This document shows, piece by piece, positions 18,689 to 26,924 of a DNA stretch of 64,000 bases (positions within the stretch are counted from its first letter, which is position 1; every line of letters begins with the position of its first letter). This DNA is from Lichenifustis flavocetrariae (GTDB lineage: Bacteria > Pseudomonadota > Alphaproteobacteria > Rhizobiales > Beijerinckiaceae), in NCBI RefSeq assembly GCF_026130545.1, contig NZ_JAMOIM010000023.1, positions 1 to 64,000 on the forward strand, given 5' to 3'. The translations under genes and the position numbers were made by a program. A model generated the notes under the pieces. That model saw nothing but the letters and a program-made list of their open reading frames with translations. It searched no databases and was not told the origin of the DNA.

Positions 18689-19012
18689 TCGACTTGCTCA
18701 CTTTTCGCGGCGGAGGTTTGCAGGCGGGATACGGCTGACCCGTGAGACAGCCACCGGGTCCGTTTGACAGCCAGATCATGGAGACCGGTTCGAAGCTCGG
18801 TTTCGCAAGGCCACGCCCGCTGCGTGGGCGCAGGCCAGCCGGGCCGGGCCGACAGTCGCCGAGTCCAAAACGATCTGGAGGGCCGGACCGAGCAGATCGC
18901 GCGGTTCACATGCGCCTCTCTGTTCGAACAACCCGGGTTGAGATCGACCGACGCTTCGAGGTGTTCCCTTGCACGAGGATCAGGCTCCGGCCGGAGGGAA
19001 GAAACGCGGCCG
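18689..19012. other. Intergenic region between two minus-strand genes
   Basis: 324 bases between the end of the demethylase-like gene (19013) and the ATPase start. It probably carries the promoter of the ABC operon. I see no gene, RNA or repeat; overlapping open frames here have no recognisable content. Confidence 0.5.
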
Positions 19013-21010
19013 TCATACGGCGGCTCCCGCGATCGATCTTCCGGCATCCACGTCGTTTCGTCCATCGTCGAGTGACCAGACGGTCGTCGCGGCATCCTGA
19101 ACGGCTTCGGTCACGCCGCGAGGCAGCTTGGCGTCACCGATCAGGCGGGTGTCGATCCGCGCCGCTCGCAATGGTTCGAGCAGACCGTTTCGGCTGACGA
19201 CGCGACTGAGCGACACGACGGCATCGACATCTTGCACGGGCGGCCGGGGCTCGCCGAACACGCCCTGAAGAACGACATCGTCACCCTGGATACCGGTCAC
19301 CTTGGCGCGGTCGATGATGGTCACGCCATGGCCCGCGAGAGCGCGGAGCAGCGAATAGGCCGTGGTCAAGCCTTCGCCTTCGGCCGGGTGCAACATGGAG
19401 GTCACGAACGTCACCTTGCGCCACGACTGCGCGAGGCGCTCGGCCGTCAACATGGCCGCGAGGCGGCCCATTTCGTCGTAGACGACCACGTGACCGCCTG
19501 CCGCCGGCGCCTCGTAGGCTCCGTAGCTCGGCAGCAGCCCGGCCTGAAGGGTCGGTGACGGCAGCGGCGTCGAGCCGGTCGCGAGCAGCACCACGGACGG
19601 CTGTAGGGCGCGGAGCCCGTCGACGGTCGCTTCCGTGTTGGTGCGGACCCGCACCCCGAGGCGATCGAGTTCGTCACCCCACCAACCGATGATCCGCTTG
19701 AACTCCTGGCGCGACGGTGTTTCGGACCACTGCGCCAACTGACCGCCGAGCTTATCCCCGGCCTCGATTAGCGTCGTCTCGAAGCCGCGCAGAGCGAGGC
19801 GCCGGGCCGCCTCAAGTCCGGCCGGTCCGGCGCCGACCACGACGGCCGGCCGCGACGCATAGATCGGCCGGTCGAGCGTCTCGGGCCTGCGTCCGATCTC
19901 CGGGTTCACCATGCAGGTGAGGGACTTGTGGTCCATCAGCGCATTGATGCAGACATTGGCCCCGATACACGGGCGGACCGTTTTAAGCGCTCCGCTTCGG
20001 GACTTCGGCAGCAGGCGCGGGTCTGCCACATGGGCCCGCACCATGCCGACAAGATCGGCGTCACCCATTGCGAGGATCTCCTCCGCGAGGGCAACAGTCG
20101 TGACACGGCCTACAGTGGCAACCGGGACGTCGACACCTCCCTTCACGGCGCGCGACAGATGACGAAAGGCGCCAAAGGGAGCCGGAGTCGGCGGCCAATG
20201 GTCGACGCGCGCCATCTTGCGGGTATTGTTGCCAGCCGTCACGCTGACGTAATCGACCGTGCCGGTAGCGACGAGCCGCTGCGCGATAGCGACGGCCTCA
20301 ACCGCATCGATGCCGCCGTCGACCATCTCGTCGCCGGGGATGCGGATGCCGATGATCCGGTCTTCGCCGAGGGCCTCGCGCACGGCCGCCAGAACCTGAC
20401 GGGGGAATAAGGTGCGGCCGTCGCGGTCACCGCCGAACCTATCCTGCCGTCGGTTCATCAAAGGAGACAGGAAGCTCGCCAGCAGCATGCCATGCGCCAT
20501 GGTTACCTCGACCCCGTCGAGATCGCCCTCCCGGCAGCGCATGGCGGCGCCGCGATAGAGTTCGGCGATTTCGGCCAGCTCCGTGGGCGTCGCTTCGCGC
20601 GACATGCGCTGCGTCAGTTCGGAATGCTCCCAGGACGCAGACACGATCGCCTCGCCGGCCGTCTCCATGGCGCCCACATGAGCAAGCTGCGCCAGCATCA
20701 GGCCGCCCTCCTCGTGAACCGCCTTGGCGAGCGCGCGGTAGCCTGGGACGATGCGATCATCGATGTTGATCAGCGTTCGCCCGTCGGCCCAGACCTCCGA
20801 CCACATCACGGGGGTTGCGCCCGTGATCTGCATGCCAAGCCCGGCCCTGGCGCGCTGCCGGTGGTAGTCGATGTAGCGTTCGCCCGGCACGCCATTGTCG
20901 GCCAACCCTGGTTGGTGGCCGGGGAGATAGACGCGGGCACGCAGGGTCTTGCCGCGCATCCCCAAGGCTTGCGAAACGTGGGGCAGGGGAACGTTCGAGG
21001 GCTCTGTCAT
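19013..21010 (-). CDS. TMADH/DgcA-type flavin oxidoreductase (probable N-demethylase)
   Basis: 665 residues. An N-terminal old-yellow-enzyme barrel (LAQLAHVGAME, AAMRCREGDLDGVEVTMAHGMLLASFLSPLMNRRQDRFGG) binds FMN. A cysteine cluster follows, RPCIGANVCINALMDHKSLTC, where trimethylamine dehydrogenase has C-x-x-C-x-x-C; the second Cys is Ala. The C-terminal half has a dinucleotide fold (AVVVGAGPAGLEAARRLA) and a second nucleotide site (HVVVYDEMGRLAAMLTAERLA). This architecture fits trimethylamine dehydrogenase, dimethylglycine and N-methylproline demethylases and 2,4-dienoyl-CoA reductase. With the genes around it, oxidative N-demethylation is most likely. Start ATG 21010 rather than the 18-codon upstream extension. 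Confidence 0.8.
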   Translation of the reverse strand: MTEPSNVPLPHVSQALGMRGKTLRARVYLPGHQPGLADNGVPGERYIDYHRQRARAGLGMQITGATPVMWSEVWADGRTLINIDDRIVPGYRALAKAVHEEGGLMLAQLAHVGAMETAGEAIVSASWEHSELTQRMSREATPTELAEIAELYRGAAMRCREGDLDGVEVTMAHGMLLASFLSPLMNRRQDRFGGDRDGRTLFPRQVLAAVREALGEDRIIGIRIPGDEMVDGGIDAVEAVAIAQRLVATGTVDYVSVTAGNNTRKMARVDHWPPTPAPFGAFRHLSRAVKGGVDVPVATVGRVTTVALAEEILAMGDADLVGMVRAHVADPRLLPKSRSGALKTVRPCIGANVCINALMDHKSLTCMVNPEIGRRPETLDRPIYASRPAVVVGAGPAGLEAARRLALRGFETTLIEAGDKLGGQLAQWSETPSRQEFKRIIGWWGDELDRLGVRVRTNTEATVDGLRALQPSVVLLATGSTPLPSPTLQAGLLPSYGAYEAPAAGGHVVVYDEMGRLAAMLTAERLAQSWRKVTFVTSMLHPAEGEGLTTAYSLLRALAGHGVTIIDRAKVTGIQGDDVVLQGVFGEPRPPVQDVDAVVSLSRVVSRNGLLEPLRAARIDTRLIGDAKLPRGVTEAVQDAATTVWSLDDGRNDVDAGRSIAGAAV

Positions 21011-21048
21011 TGCGCAATCCCATGCAAAGCGCGTTCCGGGTTTGAGCG

Positions 21049-22569
21049 TCAAACAGCTTCGCACAAGCCGAATTGCTGTTGCGTCGTCTCGATGTATCGA
21101 TTGGCCTCCGCCGCGGCCTCTCCGGCCGACCAGCCCATCGCGTCCCGGACCGTCGATGCGACTTGGTGCGCCACATCGCAGCCCAGGTGCTCGCCCCAGC
21201 CGATCGACACACGGCGGCGCATCAGGTCGGCGAGATCACGGACCTTCTCGTGCTGGCAGGCATAGACCAGCCCCTTTGCCGCGACATCGCCGTCGCTGGC
21301 CCGCAGCGTCGTGCTGTCGGCCTGTGTTGGGGGAAGGCGGGCCGATCCGAGAAAGGGCCGGCTCGACCCCGACGGCGGCAGCTTGCGGCCGATCCCCGCC
21401 ACGACTTCGCGACCGGCGCTGCGATGCGTCATCAGCAGTCCGCCCGTATAGGCGAAGTAGTTGGCTGCGCCATCCCGCCCGAAATCATGCAATCGCACGG
21501 CCGACCCGCCGGACGCGAAGCCACGTCGCGCGGTGCGCGGACGTACGCCGGCCCAACTGTAGCGCACATCGCTCCGTTGAAGATCAAGCGATGGAAACAA
21601 GAAATTGAACTCCTCAAGCAGAAACAGAATTTCGTCTTCGCTCACGGTATAGCCGGCATTATCCGGCTCGGAAGGCCGATTCGCCGGCCCAAAGTAATGG
21701 AGCTTGCCCCAGGGGATCACATAGAAGGGCGCGCCGCCGCGTGTGAGACTTTCGAAGCCGATGCCCTCGAACTCGGGCGGCAGGCGAACCACGACGTTGC
21801 TGCCCTTTTCGCCCTGGTTGACCTTAGGGATGCCGAGCTCCGACGAGGCCGCGATCTTGTCGACCCAGGCGCCTGCGGCGTTGAGCACGGCGCGACTCCG
21901 ATAGTGCCGAGCCGCGTTTTGCCTTTTGTCCCATACGGTGGTCAGCCAGGTCCCATCCTTCTGACGCGCGAGTGCCTGCACAGGGCTATGGTTCTCGACA
22001 GTGGCGCCGTTCTCCGCCGCGTTGAACACCGCATCGACGCAAATCCGCTCCGGCCAGTCGAACTGATGCTCGATACATTGAACCACGCCCGTCAGCCGGT
22101 CGGGATCTCGCAGCCATTGGAGCCGTGGATCGCGTCGCGCCTTCGACGGCTCGATCACCTCGACCGACAGAGGCACGCCGTCCGGATCGAGCCGTTCCAT
22201 CAGCCGGAAGCCCAGCATCATGCTGCGCAGCGAGACGGGTCCGTCGCGATAGATCGGCAGGAAGAACGGGACCGGACGCACCCGCTCCGGAACTGAACGG
22301 ATGAAAGCCGAGCGGTCGCGCATCGAACGGCGGGCGAGTCCGACCGCCTCGACGGCATTGAAGGGGTGGCGAGCGATTTGACTGAGCGGCTGAAGCGCGC
22401 CGAGGTAGGAGAGCCCGGAATATTGCAGGCGGCTGGTCCGCCCCGTCGTGCCGCTCGCGAAATCACCCTGTTCCAGCAACACGACGGAATAACCGGCTGC
22501 GACCAAATGGTTGGCCGAACTGGCTCCGGTGATCCCCCCGCCGACAACGGCGACATCGAACAGATCCAT
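21049..22569 (-). CDS. GlpD-like FAD-dependent oxidoreductase
   Basis: 506 residues. The N-terminus is a Rossmann FAD site (FDVAVVGGGITGASSANHLVAAGYSVVLLEQGDFASGTTGRTS, shown in parts: GGGITG and the FASGTTGRTSRL loop typical of glycerol-3-phosphate dehydrogenase). The DAO-type body continues to VLNAAGAWVDKIA and ends with a GlpD-like C-terminal domain (HLGCDVAHQVASTVRDAMGWS). It lies 38 bases upstream of the TMADH-like gene on the same strand, so they are co-transcribed. Glycerol-3-phosphate is the family substrate, but an N-methyl amine or amino acid is also possible here. Start ATG 22569 is set by MDLFDVAVVGGG. Confidence 0.75.
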   Translation of the reverse strand: MDLFDVAVVGGGITGASSANHLVAAGYSVVLLEQGDFASGTTGRTSRLQYSGLSYLGALQPLSQIARHPFNAVEAVGLARRSMRDRSAFIRSVPERVRPVPFFLPIYRDGPVSLRSMMLGFRLMERLDPDGVPLSVEVIEPSKARRDPRLQWLRDPDRLTGVVQCIEHQFDWPERICVDAVFNAAENGATVENHSPVQALARQKDGTWLTTVWDKRQNAARHYRSRAVLNAAGAWVDKIAASSELGIPKVNQGEKGSNVVVRLPPEFEGIGFESLTRGGAPFYVIPWGKLHYFGPANRPSEPDNAGYTVSEDEILFLLEEFNFLFPSLDLQRSDVRYSWAGVRPRTARRGFASGGSAVRLHDFGRDGAANYFAYTGGLLMTHRSAGREVVAGIGRKLPPSGSSRPFLGSARLPPTQADSTTLRASDGDVAAKGLVYACQHEKVRDLADLMRRRVSIGWGEHLGCDVAHQVASTVRDAMGWSAGEAAAEANRYIETTQQQFGLCEAV

Positions 22570-22961
22570 TGCGCCCTCCGGAACATCTAAGTGATACCAA
22601 ATAGAACTAGGAGGCAAGTGTCTGAATGGATCCTGGCTTCAAAACCGAACGGGCGACCGAACCAGGTTCATCCATTATGCAACAGCATCAGTGCCGACCA
22701 ATAGGGCAGACAAGCGGACAAAGCTTGTGCAACTTCAGTATCTGCGGAGGTGACAACCTTGCACGCCCGGTCATTCCCATCTTCATCCAACAGTCAAACA
22801 CCCCCGATCCGGTCCTCTCCCGTCAGATCTCCAGCTCGGTTTGATGCATTGACAAGTCCACATGGAACTAATCTAATCTGAAGCAGCATGGCGCACTTGT
22901 CTTTGGATCGCGCGTGCAGTCGCGGACAACGCCGGTTCCCTTCCTGAGTGGTCGCTTGCGC
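22570..22961. other. Divergent control region of the demethylase cluster
   Basis: 392 bases between divergently transcribed operons (GlpD-like/TMADH-like to the left, DgcA/DgcB/Etf to the right). It is less GC-rich than its surroundings and contains the promoter listed at 22849-22877. No ORF or RNA seen. The MarR-family product of 29914-30444 is a candidate regulator acting here. Confidence 0.55.
22849..22877 (+). promoter_or_regulatory. Sigma-70-type promoter for the dgcA-like operon
   Basis: TTGACA at 22849-22854 (perfect -35), a 17-base spacer, and TCTAAT at 22872-22877 (one mismatch to TATAAT). The predicted transcript starts about 80 bases ahead of the ATG at 22962. Confidence 0.65.
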
Positions 22962-24998
22962 ATGACTGACTACGAAGCTCTCCTTAAGCCGTTGAAGATC
23001 CGCAATCTCACGCTGCGCAACCGCATGGCCAGCACGGGCCATGCGGCGGGGCTCGCCGAAGACGGCATGCCGAAGGACCGCTACCAGCTCTACCACGCCG
23101 AGAAGGCGCGCGGTGGGATCGGGCTGACCATCTTCGGGGGCTCCTCTTCGGTGGCCGTCGATTCTCCGCTCCCGTTCTCGCAGATCGACGTGTCGAGCGA
23201 CCGCATCATTCCGTATTTCGAAAGCTTCGCCCGCAGGGTGCACCAATACGGCGCCGCGGTGTTCTGCCAGCTCACCCATCTCGGGCGCCGCGGACATTAC
23301 GCATCGCATAACTGGCTGCCGTTGATCGGACCCTCGGCCAACCGCGAGCAGGCGCACCGCTCCTACGCGAAGGAGATGGAGAGCTGGGACTTCAAGCGGA
23401 CCATCAAGGCGTTCGGCGATGCGGCACGACGCTGCGAGCAGGGCGGCCTCGACGGCATCGAGATCATCGCGGCTGCGCACCACCTGATCGACAGCTTCCT
23501 GTCACCGGTCACCAACCAGCGTAAAGATCAATATGGCGGCAGTCTCGAAAACCGCATGCGTTTCGGCCTTGAAGTATTCCAGTCCATTCGGGAAGCCGTC
23601 GGAGACAATTTCGTTGTGGGCCTGCGCATGGCGGGCGATGAGATGATGTCCGGCGGACTCAGCGCCCAGGATTGCCTCAGGGTCGCCACAGCTTTCGGCA
23701 ATAGCGGCCTCGTTGATTACATCAGCGTCTATCAGGCGCATGGCGATAATTTCGCGAACCTGTCGGCCATGCTGCCCGACATGTCCTATCCACCCGCCGC
23801 GTTCCTTCATCTCGCCAGCGCCATCAAGGCCGAGGTGGACATCCCCATCCTTCACGCCTCCGCGATTCGGGACGTGACAACGGCGAACCGTGCCATACAG
23901 GACGGCCACGTCGATTTCGTCGCCATGACGCGCGCCCATATCGCCGACCCGCACATCATGAAGAAGCTGCAGGAAGGGCGCGAGGACGACATTCGGCAGT
24001 GCGTCGGTGCCAATTACTGCGGCGACTTCGCAGGATCGGGCGGGGTCAAGTGCGTGCAGAACGCCGCGACGGGCCACGAGGCCTTCATGCCCCATATCCA
24101 CGTGCCGACCACGCCACGCCGCAAGGTCGTGGTGGTGGGCGGTGGGCCGGCAGGTCTGGAAGCAGCACGCGTCGCCGCTGAACGTGGGCACGGCGTGGTT
24201 CTGTTCGAGGGCGAGAGCCGGCTCGGCGGCCAGATCAACCTCGCCAAGACCGTGCCCTGGCGCGAGAACATGGGCGGGATCGTGCGCTGGCTCGAAAGCC
24301 AGATCCGCAAAAAGGGTGTCGACATCCGGCTCGGCGCGCGGGCCGACGCTCGGGCTGTGCAGGCTGAACGGCCCGATGTGGTGTTCGTGGCGACCGGGGG
24401 CTCACCTGCCGCGCCGCAGATCGATGGCGCGCATCTCGGCGTGTCGACCTGGCGCATTCTTGACGGCTCGGTCGAGCCCGGCAGCAACGTGCTGGTCTAC
24501 GACGAGATGGGCCTGCATTCAGGGTCCGGCTGCGCCGACTTCATGGCGCAGCGCGGCGCGGCCGTTGAGGTCGCCACCCCCGACCGCGAGGTCGGGGCCG
24601 AGACCGGACACCTCACGCATGTCGCCTACATGCGCAAGCTCTATGAAGGCAACGTCATCCAGACCCCGAACGTGAAGCTGAGCCAAGCCTACATGGAGGG
24701 CAATTCCATCGTGGCGGTTCTGAAGAACGAGTTCACGGGCGCCGAGGAGGAGCGAGTCGTCGACCAACTCGTCTTTGAACTCGGCACACTGCCGAACGAG
24801 GACCTCTACCACGCGCTCAAGCCGCTCTCGTCGAACGACGGCGAGGTCGATCTCGAGGCGCTGATCGAGAACAGGCCGCAGACGGTGAACACCAACGCGG
24901 ACGGCCATTTCCAGCTGTTCCGCATCGGCGACGCGGTGATGAGCCGAAACGTCTATGCGGCCATCTTCGAGGCCTCCCGCTTCATGGCACAGATCTGA
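22962..24998 (+). CDS. dgcA: DgcA-type FMN/Fe-S/NAD(P)-fold N-demethylase
   Basis: 678 residues, the catalytic subunit type seen in dimethylglycine and N-methylproline demethylases. N-terminal barrel: LTLRNRMASTGHAAGLAEDGMP, AVFCQLTHLGRRG, HHLIDSFLSPVTNQRKDQYGG. Cysteine motif RQCVGANYC..VKCVQNAATG with Ala in place of the second cluster Cys. C-terminal nucleotide fold KVVVVGGGPAGLEAARVAA. There is no Cys for covalent FMN as in trimethylamine dehydrogenase. The following genes (dgcB, etf) are the partners known from the Pseudomonas dgc locus, which makes this assignment stronger than for 19013-21010. The exact substrate (dimethylglycine, N-methylproline or another) is not determined. Start ATG 22962 (MTDYEALLKPLKI). 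Confidence 0.85.
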   Translation: MTDYEALLKPLKIRNLTLRNRMASTGHAAGLAEDGMPKDRYQLYHAEKARGGIGLTIFGGSSSVAVDSPLPFSQIDVSSDRIIPYFESFARRVHQYGAAVFCQLTHLGRRGHYASHNWLPLIGPSANREQAHRSYAKEMESWDFKRTIKAFGDAARRCEQGGLDGIEIIAAAHHLIDSFLSPVTNQRKDQYGGSLENRMRFGLEVFQSIREAVGDNFVVGLRMAGDEMMSGGLSAQDCLRVATAFGNSGLVDYISVYQAHGDNFANLSAMLPDMSYPPAAFLHLASAIKAEVDIPILHASAIRDVTTANRAIQDGHVDFVAMTRAHIADPHIMKKLQEGREDDIRQCVGANYCGDFAGSGGVKCVQNAATGHEAFMPHIHVPTTPRRKVVVVGGGPAGLEAARVAAERGHGVVLFEGESRLGGQINLAKTVPWRENMGGIVRWLESQIRKKGVDIRLGARADARAVQAERPDVVFVATGGSPAAPQIDGAHLGVSTWRILDGSVEPGSNVLVYDEMGLHSGSGCADFMAQRGAAVEVATPDREVGAETGHLTHVAYMRKLYEGNVIQTPNVKLSQAYMEGNSIVAVLKNEFTGAEEERVVDQLVFELGTLPNEDLYHALKPLSSNDGEVDLEALIENRPQTVNTNADGHFQLFRIGDAVMSRNVYAAIFEASRFMAQI

Positions 24999-25007
24999 GA
25001 GCCAGCG

Positions 25008-26924
25008 ATGCACGGCCCTGACCTCGCGGGCATCGTTCTCCTCCTCGCGGCCGCGGGTCTGGTCGGGCAGATGGTCCGGCTATCCTGGCGCTGGCGAGTC
25101 GGAGGGACGGCGTCCGTCGATTGGGTCGGGGGCCTGAGACGCCTCGCACACGCCTATTTCCATACTGTGCATGAGGTGGTGGCGCGCGACCCCTACGCGT
25201 CGCGCATGCACGTCATGGCTGCGGGGGGACTGGTGGCGGCGCTTGCGCTTGCCTTCGTGCTGCATGTCGGGGGAATGAGGGGGCGCGCGGCGGTCGCCCT
25301 GGCGTCGCTCATTCTTGTCTCGACGGCCGTTTCGGTCGCGGGCGTGGCTCTTGTGGCCTGGCGCCGCCGACCGCCGCGGCCACGCCGCCTCACGGGCGGC
25401 ACCTTTAACCTGCTGCCGGCGGCGCTCTTGGGCGCGCTCGTGTTCCTGTGCGGATCGACCGTGCAGGTTATCCGCGTCGGCGGATCTCCGGAAGCCTTCG
25501 CGCCGTCCTCGATGGCGCTGGCCCTCCTCGGCACGATCGCGCTCGGAACACTGGTGATGTGGAGCGTTGAAGGCCCAATGCGGCATGCCACGGCCGGGGT
25601 GGTCAACCTCATGGCCCACAGCCGCCCGCGACGGTTCCAGGGTCGAATCGACTCCGCGTTGAAGCCGCTCGATTTGACCGGGTTGCGCAAACCCGGCCCG
25701 CATCTCCCGATTGTCGGTGCCGTGACGCCTGCGAGCTTTCCCTGGCCCCGCCTCGCGCAGTTCGACGCCTGCGTACAATGCGGTCGATGTCAGGAGGCCT
25801 GTCCGGCCTATGCGGCCGGCCAACCGCTCAATCCGAAGCGCGTGATTCAAGATCTCGTGGAGGCGACGACGGCAGCGCAGGGTGGCCAGAGCCCTCTGCT
25901 CATTGCCGAAGCCGGCATCGGCGGCGCGATCGCGCCCGAAACCCTGTGGGCCTGTACCACGTGCCGCGCCTGCGTCCACGAATGCCCCATGCTGATCGAA
26001 CATGTGGACGCGATCGTCGACATGCGTCGCTATCAGACATTGGAGCTCGGCGCTGTCCCGGCGAAGGCCGCCGTGGCGCTGGAGACGATCCGCGACACCG
26101 ACACCGTGGCCGGACGTGCGCTCGGGTCGCGGCTCGACTGGGCGACGGACCTGAAGCTGCCGATCATGGCCGAACGACGTCGGGCACACGTGCTGCTGTG
26201 GCTCGGCGAGGCCGCCTTCGACCGCCGCACCCAGCGCACGCTGCGAGCCCTGGTGCATCTGCTCCGACATGCCGATGTCGATTTCGCGGTCCTCGGCGAT
26301 GAGGAGCGCGATTGCGGTGATCTGGCGCGCCGCCTCGGGGACGAGTTCACGTTCCAAGACCTTGCGACCCGCAACATCGAAACACTCGAGCGCTACGCAT
26401 TCGACCTCATCGTCACGGCCGATCCGCACGCCTTCCACACGCTGCGCAATGAATATCCGGCACTCGGCGGCCACTACCGGGTCGAGCACCATTCTGTCAC
26501 CCTGGACCGCTTGTTCGCCGATGGTCGGCTCCGGGCCGGAGACGGACCGGCCGATGTCGTGACCTATCACGATCCCTGCTACCTCGGACGCTACAACGGC
26601 GAGGTCGCGGCGCCGCGCCGGCTTCTTGGGCGGCTCGGGCTGACGATTGCCGAGATGGAGTGGTCCGGCTTGCGCTCACGCTGCTGTGGTGGCGGCGGCG
26701 GCGCGAGCCTTGCAGATGTCCCCGGAGAACGGCGCATCCCGGACATGCGGATTGCCCAGGCCCGGGCGACCGGCGCCGCCATTGTGGCGGTCGCATGCCC
26801 GACCTGCACCGGGATGCTGGAGGGCGTCATCGGGCCGCGCCCGGTCGTGTTGGACATCGCCGAGCTCGCGCTCGCCGCTCTCGAAGCCGTGCCTGGCGCT
26901 GCCGAAGCAGTGCTAGCCTCATGA
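25008..26924 (+). CDS. dgcB: DgcB-type membrane iron-sulfur protein
   Basis: 638 residues. The N-terminal 200 residues hold several membrane helices (IVLLLAAAGLVGQMV, AAGGLVAALALAFVLHVGG, VALASLILVSTAVSVAG, LLPAALLGALVFLCG). Two [4Fe-4S] motifs follow, CVQCGRCQEACP and CTTCRACVHECP, then two CCG-type domains (YHDPCYLGRYNG; RSRCCGGGGG; VACPTCTGML) as in heterodisulfide reductase D. It probably passes electrons from the demethylase/ETF to the membrane quinone pool. It lies 9 bases after dgcA and overlaps the next gene by ATGA. Confidence 0.85.
   Translation: MHGPDLAGIVLLLAAAGLVGQMVRLSWRWRVGGTASVDWVGGLRRLAHAYFHTVHEVVARDPYASRMHVMAAGGLVAALALAFVLHVGGMRGRAAVALASLILVSTAVSVAGVALVAWRRRPPRPRRLTGGTFNLLPAALLGALVFLCGSTVQVIRVGGSPEAFAPSSMALALLGTIALGTLVMWSVEGPMRHATAGVVNLMAHSRPRRFQGRIDSALKPLDLTGLRKPGPHLPIVGAVTPASFPWPRLAQFDACVQCGRCQEACPAYAAGQPLNPKRVIQDLVEATTAAQGGQSPLLIAEAGIGGAIAPETLWACTTCRACVHECPMLIEHVDAIVDMRRYQTLELGAVPAKAAVALETIRDTDTVAGRALGSRLDWATDLKLPIMAERRRAHVLLWLGEAAFDRRTQRTLRALVHLLRHADVDFAVLGDEERDCGDLARRLGDEFTFQDLATRNIETLERYAFDLIVTADPHAFHTLRNEYPALGGHYRVEHHSVTLDRLFADGRLRAGDGPADVVTYHDPCYLGRYNGEVAAPRRLLGRLGLTIAEMEWSGLRSRCCGGGGGASLADVPGERRIPDMRIAQARATGAAIVAVACPTCTGMLEGVIGPRPVVLDIAELALAALEAVPGAAEAVLAS

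Noticed and set aside
26660-26920. N-terminal extension of the ETF frame
   Set aside because: It overlaps dgcB in another frame and has shadow-frame composition; ATG 26921 with the ATGA overlap is the natural start.
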